Part shown: positions 24,738-34,135 of the stretch, in pieces | Numbering within the stretch: the first letter of the stretch is position 1 | Layout of the letters: each line of letters begins with the position of its first letter | NCBI GenBank assembly: GCA_902785925.1 | Contig: CADAAI010000010.1 | Coordinates: 1-64,000, forward strand | Direction: 5' to 3' | DNA length: 64,000 bases | Source: an uncultured Bacteroidales bacterium | Lineage (GTDB): Bacteria > Bacteroidota > Bacteroidia > Bacteroidales > Muribaculaceae | Position numbers and translations under genes: made by a program | Notes under the pieces: generated by a model | Databases searched by the model: none | What the model saw: only the letters and a program-made list of their open reading frames with translations | Told to the model about the DNA's origin: nothing

Positions 24738-25618
24738 TTTTCGATTTTCTTTTTTCTCATAAATAACCAAACAACAACCATAGTTGCAAGCGCACTACCT
24801 ACCGCGAGCAATGGCTGTTGACCTTTCTCGGGGACGCCCAAAGTTTCAATTAGATTGTCTTCGATATAGTGGTTGTTGGCAAGGAATGTGAATACCACGA
24901 CGAGGCCATTGTTCAAAGAATGGGCTATAATGGGAGTCCACACCTCACCGCTCCAAAGCATCACATAGCCAAACCAAGCACCAAGTAGCAGTCGGGGCAC
25001 AAAACCAAAGAACTGCAAGTGAATGCCACTGAATATCAATGCCACAACCCACACAGCAACATGGCGTTGCACCTTGCTAAAGTGCATCGAGCCAAGCATG
25101 CCTGCACGGAAGAACATCTCCTCACCCAAGCCTGTAAGCACACCCACAAGCAGGAACCTGACTATCATGCCGCCCCAAGTCTTGGTTGTGAGTAGGTCGC
25201 TAGTAACTCCTTGTGCCGAATCTTCCATCTCACGCAACATGTCCTCAAGACCACGCAACTCATGAGGTAGATGTAATCCCTGGTTCCACTCCACAATGTA
25301 ATTCATAGCAGGCAATGCCACAATGTAGACGAGCACAATGAGTGCAATCGACTTGAATGTGGGGGCCTTATTCATCCACAACGTCTGCACCACTGGTCTT
25401 TTCTCGGTATAGCGACATATCAAAGCAAGTATTACCACTGGAGCCATGAAAATAAGCAAATTCTGCAATGCGATCATGGTCAACTGCGCATTCATACTTG
25501 TATAACGGCCACCAAAAGCCACCAAAGTGACAAGCGCCACTACAATGAGCATCATCATCGCGAAGGCCGCAAGCAGTAAAAACTTGACAAACCAAGACAT
25601 CTGTTTCACGTTTTCCAT
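24734..25618 (-). CDS. CPBP-family intramembrane metalloprotease
   Basis: This 294-residue multi-pass protein of the CAAX-protease and bacteriocin-processing (Abi) family has the catalytic motif GEEMFFRAGMLG (EExxxR) near residue 165. Then come FSGIHLQFFGF with the first His and IIAHSLNNG with the second. About eight membrane segments are visible. I start it at ATG 25616-25618 (MENVKQMSW). It is coupled to the GDPD gene by an ATGA overlap. Substrates cannot be inferred. Confidence 0.9.
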   Translation of the reverse strand: MENVKQMSWFVKFLLLAAFAMMMLIVVALVTLVAFGGRYTSMNAQLTMIALQNLLIFMAPVVILALICRYTEKRPVVQTLWMNKAPTFKSIALIVLVYIVALPAMNYIVEWNQGLHLPHELRGLEDMLREMEDSAQGVTSDLLTTKTWGGMIVRFLLVGVLTGLGEEMFFRAGMLGSMHFSKVQRHVAVWVVALIFSGIHLQFFGFVPRLLLGAWFGYVMLWSGEVWTPIIAHSLNNGLVVVFTFLANNHYIEDNLIETLGVPEKGQQPLLAVGSALATMVVVWLFMRKKKIEK

Positions 25619-25714
25619 AATAAATGCTGATTTTAGATAAATTAGGCTGCACCTCTGCACAAAAAACTTCGTTTCTTATTTTGTTCTGCTCTTGGCTTGC
25701 ACTAATTTTGTGTG

Positions 25715-25722
25715 CAAAAATA
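25715..25722 (-). promoter_or_regulatory. -7 box of the CPBP-GDPD pair
   Basis: TATTTTTG on the minus strand implies a leader of about 90 bases. Confidence 0.4.
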
Positions 25723-25787
25723 ACATTTTCTTGAAAAAAATCAGAAAATTGATGCAGTAAAATAGGGGGTAGTGCGTTTATAATATG

Positions 25788-25795
25788 TAAATTTG
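25788..25795 (+). promoter_or_regulatory. -7 box of the DUF4251 gene
   Basis: TAAATTTG lies 29 bases upstream of ATG 25825. Confidence 0.5.
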
Positions 25796-25824
25796 CAGAA
25801 AACGTTCAAAAAAATCATCAAATT

Positions 25825-26436
25825 ATGAAAAAATCATATTTACTCTTAACCATTATCATGGCAGCAGTGATTATGCTGCCCAACTCGGTATTAGCTCAAA
25901 GCTATGACGACATTTATGTGATTGAAGAAACAGCTCCAATTCCTGCTAATGAGACCAAAAAGGAACGCAAGGAGCGTATCAAGAAAGACCACGAAATTGT
26001 CGACTCGGTGTTCCACCTCAAGGCACTGCGCGCTATCCAAGATGGTTATTTCGTGCTCCAAGCCACCGAGGTGAGCAACATGTATGGGAGGTATGAACTG
26101 GGACTCAACGATAACGCCAACTTCCTTTTGAGTCAAGGCGATAAGGGTATCTTCCAAGTAAGCTACAACACCACAGCTCCAGGCTTTAACGGACTTGGAG
26201 GCATCACCTTGCATGGTCGCATCAGTAACCTTAAGATCAAATCTGACAAAAAAGGCAACGCTATCGTGACCTACAACATGGTTGGTCGCAGCATGCATGC
26301 CTACGTTACTATTACTCTCTATAATGGTAGTGACCAAGCTTACGCAAGTATCGACCCTACACTGGGACGCGGACGCATTAACCTGCGTGGTCGTTTAGTG
26401 CCTTACCGCAACGACGACATCAACATTGAGCCCTGA
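25825..26436 (+). CDS. DUF4251 secreted protein
   Basis: This 203-residue protein has a signal peptide (LLTIIMAAVIMLPNSVLAQ) and a charged helical linker (ANETKKERKERIKKDHEIVD). The DUF4251 beta domain begins near residue 70: YFVLQATEVSNMYGRYELGL, FLLSQGDKGIFQVSYN, PGFNGLGGITLHGRISNLKI. I recognise the GDK and PGFNGxGGIT blocks as typical. The family is confined to Bacteroidota and its role is unknown. It is probably periplasmic. A terminator follows and separates it from rlmN. Confidence 0.88.
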   Translation: MKKSYLLLTIIMAAVIMLPNSVLAQSYDDIYVIEETAPIPANETKKERKERIKKDHEIVDSVFHLKALRAIQDGYFVLQATEVSNMYGRYELGLNDNANFLLSQGDKGIFQVSYNTTAPGFNGLGGITLHGRISNLKIKSDKKGNAIVTYNMVGRSMHAYVTITLYNGSDQAYASIDPTLGRGRINLRGRLVPYRNDDINIEP

Positions 26437-26491
26437 TGCAAAGTGACAACAACAGTCATTCAACCATTAATGACTGACTACAATAACCCGC

Positions 26492-26524
26492 AAAACGTCC
26501 ATCTGACCGATGGACGTTTATTAT
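26492..26524 (+). terminator. Terminator after the DUF4251 gene
   Basis: AAACGTCCATC (26493-26503) and GATGGACGTTT (26509-26519) form a perfect 11-bp stem with a 5-base loop, followed by a T-rich stretch. Confidence 0.9.
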
Positions 26525-26555
26525 TTGGGGTTATCAAAAATAATGTGTAACTTTG
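26524..26555 (+). promoter_or_regulatory. Promoter of rlmN
   Basis: TTTG (26524-26527), a 20-base spacer and TAACTTTG (26548-26555) form a complete Bacteroidota-type promoter 25 bases before the ATG. It overlaps the tail of the upstream terminator. Confidence 0.8.
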
Positions 26556-26580
26556 CACAATATTTAAAAGAGATAACGAT

Positions 26581-27663
26581 ATGGAAACCAAGAGCAAGAA
26601 ACTCAAACCACTAGCTGGCATGAACCTGAATGAACTGCGTGAAGTAACAGCCAGTCTGGGTATGCCTAAGTTTGTAGCCACCCAACTCGCCGAGTGGATT
26701 TACGCCAAGCGGGTGAGCACGTTTGACGAGATGCGCAACATCTCTAAGGCCAATAAAGAGCTGCTTTCGCAGCAATATTGCGTGGGACTATATGGTCCTC
26801 AAAGTGCACAGGCCAGCGAAGATGGTACTGTTAAATACCTCTTTGATGCCGGTGGCGACAAAGCTATTGAGAGCGTTTTCATCCCCGAGGACGATCGCGC
26901 GACTCTGTGCATCTCGTCGCAGAAGGGGTGTCGCATGAACTGCTACTTCTGTATGACTGGCCGCCAGGGTTTCCACGGCAACCTCACTGCTAACCAAATC
27001 ATCAACCAGGTGCTTAGCGTGCCACAAAGCGAGCAACTCACCAACGTCGTATTCATGGGTATGGGCGAGCCTCTCGACAACCTTGATAATGTGCTTAAGG
27101 TGATAGAGATTCTCACTGAGCCTTGGGGACTGGCATGGAGCCCCAAGCGCATCACCGTGTCGACCGTTGGCGTGAAAAATGCCCTCAAAGTGCTGTGCGA
27201 AACGACCAGCGTGCACATCGCCGTGAGCGTACACAATGCCATCGAGGATGAGCGCAGCCAGCTCATGCCTATCGAGAATGCTTTCCACATCAAAGAAGTG
27301 ATGGACCTGTTGGGCAAGTATGATTTCGCACACCAGCGCCGACTCTCGGTTGAGTACATCATGTGGCAATGGTTCAACGACGATATTAAACATGCCGAAG
27401 CACTGCGTGAGGTATTACCAAACGAGCACGTGCGCGTCAACCTAATCCGCTACCATATGATACCCGGTGCCGCCAAACTCCGCACCTCTAGTGACGAGCG
27501 TATGGCCTACTTCCGCGACTACCTCAACAGCAAGGGCATTACTTGCACCATTCGCCGCAGCCGTGGCGAGGACATCAGTGCAGCATGTGGCATGCTCGCT
27601 GGTAAGGTGAAAGACGTTGAGAAAGAAGACGACAAGAAAAACAAAAAGAAACCTCAACAATAA
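26581..27663 (+). CDS. rlmN: 23S rRNA (adenine-C2)-methyltransferase
   Basis: RlmN is a radical SAM enzyme that methylates A2503 of 23S rRNA and A37 of some tRNAs. The 360-residue protein has the [4Fe-4S] motif SSQKGCRMNCYFCMTGRQGF (CxxxCxxC) near residue 110, the GGEP-like segment FMGMGEPLDN, and the C-terminal catalytic Cys in SAACGMLAGK. A Lys-rich tail follows. Its stop codon overlaps the start of the next gene (TAATG), so the two are coupled. A complete promoter lies upstream. Confidence 0.96.
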   Translation: METKSKKLKPLAGMNLNELREVTASLGMPKFVATQLAEWIYAKRVSTFDEMRNISKANKELLSQQYCVGLYGPQSAQASEDGTVKYLFDAGGDKAIESVFIPEDDRATLCISSQKGCRMNCYFCMTGRQGFHGNLTANQIINQVLSVPQSEQLTNVVFMGMGEPLDNLDNVLKVIEILTEPWGLAWSPKRITVSTVGVKNALKVLCETTSVHIAVSVHNAIEDERSQLMPIENAFHIKEVMDLLGKYDFAHQRRLSVEYIMWQWFNDDIKHAEALREVLPNEHVRVNLIRYHMIPGAAKLRTSSDERMAYFRDYLNSKGITCTIRRSRGEDISAACGMLAGKVKDVEKEDDKKNKKKPQQ

Positions 27664-29156
27664 TGAAAACACGTAGCATCATCTTCCTTACTGCAGCCTT
27701 AATGGTATGCAACGTCTTGGCACAACCCATTATCCACCCCAAGGTGGGAGAGACTGCAACATCAAGCGATGGCAAGGTGAAAATAACTCTTGTCGCCAAG
27801 AAACAGAACTACAGCATGGCGATGAAAGATAGCCATGACCCAGACATTAACTCACCAAAATCGGTGAATGTTTCGCCCGACGGCAAGAAATTTTATGTAA
27901 ACTCTTTAGAGGGAGGAAAAACGGTAGTTTATGAGATGGGAACTAACCGCAAACTCAAAACAATCAACCACAACTTCACCGACGAGGGTTCGAAGCATCT
28001 GTGGGCTCCTGCGAGTGGACTTTATAAGTGGCACAAACAATGGAACAGCCCAAACACCTTTATGGGCAAACCTGTAGAAGCTACTTTCTCGCACGCAGGA
28101 CGCTACCTGTGGGTACCCTACTATCGCCGCACCTACGACAACAATGCTGTGGAGCCATCGGCAATGGCAGTCATCGACACGCAGAAAGATGAGATTGTTA
28201 AGCTTATGGAGACTGGACCGCTACCTAAAATGGTGGCCACTTCACACGACGGTAAAACGCTGGCAGTGACCCACTGGGGCAACAACACCGTTGGACTAAT
28301 AGATATCTCTAGCTCTAACCCCGACGATTGGCACTACACAAAATTGCTCATCGTAGATTATGAGCTACCACTGAACTTCGGAAACCGCCACGTAAACCGT
28401 GATACCGAGAGTGGCTACTGCCTGCGCGGCACAGTGTTTACCCCCGATGACCAGTACCTGATTGTTTGCTGCATGGGTGGTGCTGGTGGTCTAGCCGTGA
28501 TTGATGTGAAGAATCAGAAGTATCTGGGCCGTATGCTGGGAATGATGGCCAATGTGCGCCACATTGTGCTAAACAATGGCTACCTATATCTAAGTGTTAA
28601 CAGCAGCGGTTTCGTACAGCGCATTAAGCTCGACACTTTCATGGAAGCTGCCAAGCAGATGACTAACGAGAAAGGCATCATCAATGGCTGGGAAAACTGC
28701 AAAGTGGGAGCTGGGGCACGCACTATCGAGATCTCGCCTAGCGGCAACTACATATTCGCTGCATGCAACAATGCCAGCCGCTTGTGCGTGGTCGACACCC
28801 GCACCATGAAGATGATTGCCGAGATTCCCGTTGACTCTTATCCAGTGGGACTTGACATCAGTAACGATGGGCAATATGTGCTTGTAACCTCGCAGGGACG
28901 CAAGAACGGTGGAGGAAATGCTGTGAATATCTACAAGGTTGACTATACCGAGCCTGAACCAGTGATTAAAGAGCCCACCCCTGTAGATAGCGACTCCATT
29001 GCGGCACCTGTTGCTGAAGGAGGAAATCCCATTTCTCAAAGCAGCATCATGAAGTGGCTCGGGACCACCACAGGACAAGTCACAGCAGGCGCCATCGCTG
29101 CAGTGCTCATCGCTGCCATAGCAGTTCCCGTGAGCATGAAACGCCGCAGAAAATAA
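27663..29156 (+). CDS. Secreted YncE-like beta-propeller with C-terminal anchor
   Basis: The 497-residue protein has a signal peptide (TAALMVCNVLAQ). About seven blades of a propeller follow, with repeating segments such as SVNVSPDGKKFYVNSLEGGK, KMVATSHDGKTLAVTHWGNN and DISNDGQYVLVTSQG. After a Pro/acidic linker (YTEPEPVIKEPTPVDSDS) comes one C-terminal membrane helix (AGAIAAVLIAAIAVPVS) capped by KRRRK. This suggests a periplasmic domain tethered to the inner membrane. It overlaps rlmN by one base. A functional link to rRNA methylation is not obvious; binding or scaffold roles are typical of such propellers. Confidence 0.85.
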   Translation: MKTRSIIFLTAALMVCNVLAQPIIHPKVGETATSSDGKVKITLVAKKQNYSMAMKDSHDPDINSPKSVNVSPDGKKFYVNSLEGGKTVVYEMGTNRKLKTINHNFTDEGSKHLWAPASGLYKWHKQWNSPNTFMGKPVEATFSHAGRYLWVPYYRRTYDNNAVEPSAMAVIDTQKDEIVKLMETGPLPKMVATSHDGKTLAVTHWGNNTVGLIDISSSNPDDWHYTKLLIVDYELPLNFGNRHVNRDTESGYCLRGTVFTPDDQYLIVCCMGGAGGLAVIDVKNQKYLGRMLGMMANVRHIVLNNGYLYLSVNSSGFVQRIKLDTFMEAAKQMTNEKGIINGWENCKVGAGARTIEISPSGNYIFAACNNASRLCVVDTRTMKMIAEIPVDSYPVGLDISNDGQYVLVTSQGRKNGGGNAVNIYKVDYTEPEPVIKEPTPVDSDSIAAPVAEGGNPISQSSIMKWLGTTTGQVTAGAIAAVLIAAIAVPVSMKRRRK

Positions 29157-29177
29157 TCCACACCTCCAAAGAATACA

Positions 29178-29220
29178 AAATCAGCTCAAACGGAAAATCC
29201 CATTTGAGCTGATTTCTTTT
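29178..29220. terminator. Bidirectional terminator
   Basis: AAATCAGCTCAAA (29178-29190) pairs with TTTGAGCTGATTT (29203-29215). It lies between the convergent propeller and CapD-type genes and has A/T runs on both sides. Confidence 0.88.
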
Positions 29221-29244
29221 ACCCTTACGACTTGTTATCTTATT

Positions 29245-31248
29245 TTACTTTCCAACGGGAGCTGTTGGATTGAAGTAGTAATTGTCGTTCTTGTCGCCTT
29301 TTTCTAGCTCGTGGTCGATGTCCTCGTACTCACTGTGCATACTCTTATACTCAGGCACAAACAGCTTCATGCCCTTAACCATGTCGTGGACATTGCCACT
29401 TTGAGCGAGTTCAATTATGTTATCGATATTGTTGCAAACATCGAGATAATCATACTTGCGCACCTTCGCAATCATAATCTTCTCGTTGTCGGTCTTAACA
29501 GTATTCTCCTTGTCGTTGAGCAACTCCTCATAGAGCTTCTCGCCTGGACGCAAACCAATCTCCTCAATCTTGATGTCGATGTGAGGACGCAAACCGGCAA
29601 GTGAAATCATGCGAGTGGCGAGATCATAGATGCGCACAGGCTGACCCATATCAAAAATGTAAATCTCACCGCCATGACCCATACAACCAGCCTCAAGCAC
29701 TAGCGAGCATGCCTCAGGGATAGTCATGAAGTAGCGGATTATGTCGCGATGTGTCACAGTCACAGGACCACCGCCCTCAATCTGCTTGCGGAACAAAGGA
29801 ATCACCGAGCCATTGCTGCCCAGCACGTTACCAAATCGGGTGGTGATGAACTGGGTGTTCTTGCCTCTCTTCTGTGCATCAAAGAACAGTGACTGGCAAT
29901 AGATCTCGGCAAGGCGCTTGGTGCAGCCCATGATATTACTTGGGTTCACCGCCTTGTCGGTCGAAACCATAACAAACTTATAAACACCATATTTCAAGGC
30001 TAAATCAGCAATATTCTTGGTACCTTCTACGTTAGTTAACACTGCCTCAGTAGGATTGAGCTCCATCATGGGCACATGCTTATAGGCAGCTGCATGGAAA
30101 ACATACTTAGGCTGGAACTGCTTGAAAGCGGCCTCCATACGAGCGTGGTTGTGAACATCGCCCATATAAAGTACCACGTTGGCATCAGGGAACTCCTTCT
30201 TCATTTCCAAGCTCAAATCATGCATGGGTGTCTCGGCCTGGTCAACGAGCACGATGAGCTTAGCCTTGTAGGTAGCAACTTGACGCACAATCTCACTACC
30301 GATTGATCCACACGCACCAGTAATGAGTACCACCGAATCCTTGATGTGCGAACGCACCAAAGTGTTGTTGAGCACGATGGGATCACGACCTAGCAGGTCC
30401 TCAATCTGAACCTCCTTAATATAGGTCGAGATGTTGGAACCATCGCGTTCATCATCAAGCTCAAACTCCTCCACCTTATTAATTGCAAGCAGGGCAATAT
30501 TGTTCTCGATAAATGCGTCGGCAAAACCATTGCGCATCAATTTGATTGCCGACGAGTCGAAAATCAAAGCATGAATACCACCTCCGACAAATATCTTTTG
30601 TACATCCTCGGGATTATATTTATAAACCTTGAAGCCATTAATCTCATCTTTGTCCTTTCCATTCTTGATACTAAGCAGTCCCACAGGTTCATACTTGCCG
30701 CCAATCTCGTTCTTCAACGCATTAGCAAGAATGAGTGAGTCGAGCGACGTTCCAAGCACCAGCACTTTGCGGCGCTTGCTGTCGGTTGCCGTGATGCGAG
30801 CGTACATATACTTGATTACCAGGCGTTCAATAGTAAGCATGGCAAACGAAAGCACCCCCACGTAAACTATACCCCAGTAACTAAATAGCACATTCTGGGT
30901 AAATGCTGCGTAAACAAGGTTTATTCCGATAAGAATGAGAGTGGAAACAAACACCACAATAAACTCACGATATAAATCTTCAATCACCGAGAGGCGGATA
31001 ACGCAAGTATAGCTCTTTGACAAATAGGTCACCAGACCATATACTGCCACAACCAGCACTAGGTTGCGTATAAGTACAAAGGCGCTAGGAGTGATTTGAG
31101 GGTTCAGGCTTGATAGGACAAAAACGCCGTAGCTGCACGCCACTAGCACCATGTCGATAAGCAATATCATCCATCGGGGAACTGTATTGGTTTTCAGATT
31201 CTTAAACCACTTCAGTTCAAATAACTGTCGAATTAATCTATCTAGCAT
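29245..31248 (-). CDS. Nucleotide-sugar 4,6-dehydratase/epimerase, CapD/PglF type
   Basis: The 667-residue membrane enzyme has four N-terminal membrane segments (for example WMILLIDMVLVACSYGVFVL). A CoA-binding-like Rossmann domain follows (RRKVLVLGTSLDSLILANAL). The catalytic short-chain dehydrogenase domain starts near residue 310 with TGACGSIGSEIVRQ, then FHAAAYKHVPMME and the active-site block VSTDKAVNPSNIMGCTKR. This layout is that of WbpM/FlaA1/PglF/CapD, which convert UDP-GlcNAc to 4-keto-6-deoxy sugars for glycans. No other capsule genes adjoin it, so it probably serves protein glycosylation or O-antigen made elsewhere. It has its own -7 box (TATATTTG at 31332-31339). Confidence 0.93.
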   Translation of the reverse strand: MLDRLIRQLFELKWFKNLKTNTVPRWMILLIDMVLVACSYGVFVLSSLNPQITPSAFVLIRNLVLVVAVYGLVTYLSKSYTCVIRLSVIEDLYREFIVVFVSTLILIGINLVYAAFTQNVLFSYWGIVYVGVLSFAMLTIERLVIKYMYARITATDSKRRKVLVLGTSLDSLILANALKNEIGGKYEPVGLLSIKNGKDKDEINGFKVYKYNPEDVQKIFVGGGIHALIFDSSAIKLMRNGFADAFIENNIALLAINKVEEFELDDERDGSNISTYIKEVQIEDLLGRDPIVLNNTLVRSHIKDSVVLITGACGSIGSEIVRQVATYKAKLIVLVDQAETPMHDLSLEMKKEFPDANVVLYMGDVHNHARMEAAFKQFQPKYVFHAAAYKHVPMMELNPTEAVLTNVEGTKNIADLALKYGVYKFVMVSTDKAVNPSNIMGCTKRLAEIYCQSLFFDAQKRGKNTQFITTRFGNVLGSNGSVIPLFRKQIEGGGPVTVTHRDIIRYFMTIPEACSLVLEAGCMGHGGEIYIFDMGQPVRIYDLATRMISLAGLRPHIDIKIEEIGLRPGEKLYEELLNDKENTVKTDNEKIMIAKVRKYDYLDVCNNIDNIIELAQSGNVHDMVKGMKLFVPEYKSMHSEYEDIDHELEKGDKNDNYYFNPTAPVGK

Positions 31249-31331
31249 ATCTTATAATAAGCTTCAAATAAAATGCTATGACATCTTCACCTCTTATCGA
31301 GCTAAAAAAGTGCCATAATCAAATTGCGGCG

Positions 31332-31339
31332 CAAATATA
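31332..31339 (-). promoter_or_regulatory. -7 box of the CapD-type gene
   Basis: TATATTTG on the minus strand implies a leader of about 80 bases. Confidence 0.45.
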
Positions 31340-31443
31340 CAATATTTATTTAAAATAATGAGAAATCAAACACATAAAAATTTTTTCCCAATATATAAAT
31401 TATATTTTATAAAAAAAATGATTCTACTTTTAAAAAAAATTAG

Positions 31444-31451
31444 TACCTTTG
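31444..31451 (+). promoter_or_regulatory. -7 box of the surface-protein cluster
   Basis: TACCTTTG lies 42 bases before ATG 31494, in a very AT-rich region. It is the only good promoter seen for the four-gene run to 35959. Confidence 0.5.
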
Positions 31452-31493
31452 CAGCTTGAATTGACGACTTTACAAAAAAACGATTTATTTGAA

Positions 31494-32660
31494 ATGACTT
31501 TTTTAAATCATAAGATACTGGTTGCTTTTACACTTATTTCACTGACAGTAGTTTCCACGTCGTGTTTTAAGGATGAACCTCTCAATGCTGAATGTGACAT
31601 CGAGCAAGCATGGGTGCACGTAAGCGACCTTGAAGCCAACTTCTATAATGCCAACGACACGCTTATCAGCGTGCTGAGCAACGAGGATAAGGTTGTGTTT
31701 ACAATGCGTGACGATGCCGATGTTACGGCTTTTGCTCCTCAATTTAAAATCACTGCGGGCGCTACCATAACTCCTGAAAGTGGATCGGTGCATGACTTCA
31801 GCAATGGTCCTGTCACCTATACTGTAACCTCACAGGATGGTAAGTGGAGCCGCAAATACTTCGTTTCATGCAACCGCATGGCCCGATACTCAACATCGGT
31901 AATCGACTTTGACTTTGAGCACTTTGAGCTAGACAAAGATTACCACAAATTCTATGTATGGCACAACGTATTGCCCGATGGAAGCCTTGGCGACGACTGG
32001 GCTACAGGTAACTATGGTTTCTACATTGCAAATAGCAATGCTCCAGCCAACGATTATCCAACATTTGTTTTGGAGAATGGATATGAAGGACATGGCATTG
32101 AGTTTGTCACAAGAGACACAGGTCCTTGGGGAAGTGCTTTTGGCAAACCTATTGCAGCCGGCAACCTGTTCTTAGGAAAATTCAACATCGTTTCGGCATT
32201 GACGCAACCATTAAAGGCCACAGAATTTGGCATACCATTCACCCAAAAGCCAGTAAAACTCTCAGGATACTATCAGTACAGTCCTAGTGCCCCATTTACC
32301 GACAAAGATTTCAACGAGCATCCCGAGCGTACTGATGCTGGCGACATCTACTCGGTGCTATACATCAACCATGACCGCAATGGCAATCCACTGGTACTCT
32401 ATGGCGACAACGTGCTGTCAAGCGATAATATAGTAGCTGTGGCACGCGTCAAAAATGTGAATGAGACTAACGGAGAATGGGTAAAATTTGATATCGATTT
32501 TGAATACAGGAAAGAGATTAACCCCACCATTCTCGCCAACCGAGGCTACAATCTCACTATCGTGTTCTCATCAAGCATTGATGGTGCAACATTCGAAGGT
32601 GCCATTGGCAGCACACTGAAAGTTGACTGTGTTAAACTCACCTGTGAAGAGAAAGAATAA
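31494..32660 (+). CDS. PCMD-domain surface lipoprotein
   Basis: This 388-residue protein has a lipoprotein signal ending VVSTSCFKDE (Cys near residue 22). An N-terminal Ig-like pair covers about residues 25-140 (DIEQAWVHVSDLEANFYN, then GSVHDFSNGPVTYTVTSQDG). The large C-terminal domain has the hallmarks of PCMD (putative carbohydrate metabolism domain): FDFEHFELDKDYHKFYVW, GYEGHGIEFVTR, KPVKLSGYYQYSP, DAGDIYSVLYINHD and FSSSIDGATFEGAIGSTLKV. It leads a run of four envelope genes. PCMD folds as a carbohydrate-binding-like jelly roll; no ligand is known. Confidence 0.83.
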   Translation: MTFLNHKILVAFTLISLTVVSTSCFKDEPLNAECDIEQAWVHVSDLEANFYNANDTLISVLSNEDKVVFTMRDDADVTAFAPQFKITAGATITPESGSVHDFSNGPVTYTVTSQDGKWSRKYFVSCNRMARYSTSVIDFDFEHFELDKDYHKFYVWHNVLPDGSLGDDWATGNYGFYIANSNAPANDYPTFVLENGYEGHGIEFVTRDTGPWGSAFGKPIAAGNLFLGKFNIVSALTQPLKATEFGIPFTQKPVKLSGYYQYSPSAPFTDKDFNEHPERTDAGDIYSVLYINHDRNGNPLVLYGDNVLSSDNIVAVARVKNVNETNGEWVKFDIDFEYRKEINPTILANRGYNLTIVFSSSIDGATFEGAIGSTLKVDCVKLTCEEKE

Positions 32661-32696
32661 GAAACCACACGATTATCTGTGAAACCAACTATATTA

Positions 32697-33476
32697 ATGA
32701 GAATAAAAGCATTTATCATATCGGCTCTTATAGCATCCACAGCATGGGCGATCATGCCCAATGATGGAGGATGCCAAAACTTGAAAAACTTCTTCAGCAA
32801 TGTAGAGGGCTATGGAAGAGTGGGATATTCTATTGGCGGAACCGCACCCCTAGGCATGCCTGCTGAGATTAGAAAACTCAACAAGTTCATTCTCCAGCCC
32901 AACGTGGCATTTGGCGCCGACCTCATTAAGCCCGCCAGCGAGCACTGGGGAGTGCTTGCCGGCATCCACTTCGAGAACAAGGCCATGCACATCGATGCCA
33001 CCGTCAAGAACTACCACATGGAAGTAACCCAAGACGGGCAATCAATGGAAGGCGTGTTCACTGGCAAGAACGACAGCCATGCCTTTCAGTGGACTTTCTC
33101 CATTCCCATTCAAGCGGTTTACAAGTTCAACGAAAAGTGGAAACTCAAGTTTGGTCCTTATTTCTCTTACTTAACCAGTTGTGGTTTCGACGGATTTGCC
33201 TACGACGGATACATTCGCGTTAACGACCCAACAGGAGCTAAGGTGCTATTAGGAAACGAGGAGAAAGAGCGTGGCAACTATGACTTCAAAGATGAAGTTC
33301 GCAAGGTGCAGTGGGGCATGGGAATAGGCGTTGACTACTTCTTCACACGCAAGTTTGGAGTATATGCCGACCTCAACTGGGGCCTAAGTGGTTTTTTCAA
33401 GAGCAGCTTCAAAACTCTTGACCAAACCCTCTACCCCATCTATGGGACTATAGGTATCGCCTACCGATTTAAATAA
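32697..33476 (+). CDS. Outer-membrane beta-barrel protein
   Basis: The 259-residue protein has a signal peptide (FIISALIASTAWA) and barrel-like alternation: GRVGYSIGGTAPLG, FILQPNVAFGADL, GVLAGIHFENKAM, WKLKFGPYFSYLTS, GMGIGVDYFFTRK. It ends TIGIAYRFK, a typical barrel C-terminus. The style is that of PorT/OmpW-like barrels in Bacteroidota. I start it at ATG 32697, because the longer frame begins at an upstream GTG. It sits 36 bases after the PCMD lipoprotein gene, so the two may be partners. Confidence 0.83.
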   Translation: MRIKAFIISALIASTAWAIMPNDGGCQNLKNFFSNVEGYGRVGYSIGGTAPLGMPAEIRKLNKFILQPNVAFGADLIKPASEHWGVLAGIHFENKAMHIDATVKNYHMEVTQDGQSMEGVFTGKNDSHAFQWTFSIPIQAVYKFNEKWKLKFGPYFSYLTSCGFDGFAYDGYIRVNDPTGAKVLLGNEEKERGNYDFKDEVRKVQWGMGIGVDYFFTRKFGVYADLNWGLSGFFKSSFKTLDQTLYPIYGTIGIAYRFK

Positions 33477-33486
33477 TTCACAAATG

Positions 33487-33507
33487 ACAATTCAAAATTC
33501 ATTAAAT
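33487..33507. repeat. Degenerate 7-bp tandem repeat
   Basis: The heptads ACAATTC, AAAATTC and ATTAAAT lie between the barrel gene and the calycin-dockerin gene. Confidence 0.5.
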
Positions 33508-33533
33508 AAAACAATAATTTAAACGTTTAAATC

Positions 33534-34088
33534 ATGAAGAAATTTTTTACTTTTTTTGGAGCAGCTGCACTTTCACTCGCAGCTATGGCTACCGACTACA
33601 CTGGTGAAATTACCGTGTTAGTAAACAACGTAGGCAACACTCAAGATGCCACCATCAACATCGTTCAAAACGAAGATGAAACCTACAAGCTGAGCATCAA
33701 CAACTTCACTCTTGACAATAACGGCACCCTAGTTGGCGTAGGCAACATCGTGCTTGATAACATGAAAGGCTACACCATCAATGGTGTTACTACTATAGTT
33801 GCCGACCAAACTATCACAATCGCCGAGGGTGACGATCCCAACATTAGTTTCTGGATGGGTCCATTAATAGGTAATGTCCCCATTATCCTGGCAGCCGAGT
33901 TTGACGGCACAAAGGCCAAGGCCAACATTGACATTGACATGAGAGATATTATGCAACAGTTCATCAATGTTAAGTTTGAGACCCCAGACTATAATGGCAA
34001 ATATGGCGACGTTAACGGTGACGGCAATATTACTGCAGCCGACGTAACAGCTGTATACAATATTATGCTTGGCACACCAAGCAAGTAA
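33534..34088 (+). CDS. Secreted calycin-like protein with half-dockerin
   Basis: This 184-residue protein has a signal peptide (FFGAAALSLAAMA). A calycin-like beta-barrel domain covers about residues 21-155 (TDYTGEITVLVNNVG, YKLSINNFTLDNNG, NGVTTIVADQTITI). It ends in one dockerin type I repeat, GDVNGDGNITAADVTAVYNI, with the calcium-loop pattern DxNxDGxIxxxD. Classical dockerins have two such repeats; here there is one. The calycin block is shared with the N-terminus of the next gene. The half-dockerin could dock the protein to another surface component. Confidence 0.83.
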   Translation: MKKFFTFFGAAALSLAAMATDYTGEITVLVNNVGNTQDATINIVQNEDETYKLSINNFTLDNNGTLVGVGNIVLDNMKGYTINGVTTIVADQTITIAEGDDPNISFWMGPLIGNVPIILAAEFDGTKAKANIDIDMRDIMQQFINVKFETPDYNGKYGDVNGDGNITAADVTAVYNIMLGTPSK

Positions 34089-34135
34089 TCTCTTTAAGCA
34101 TTCAATAGGTAATTCTTACCAAACATCTTAACATA

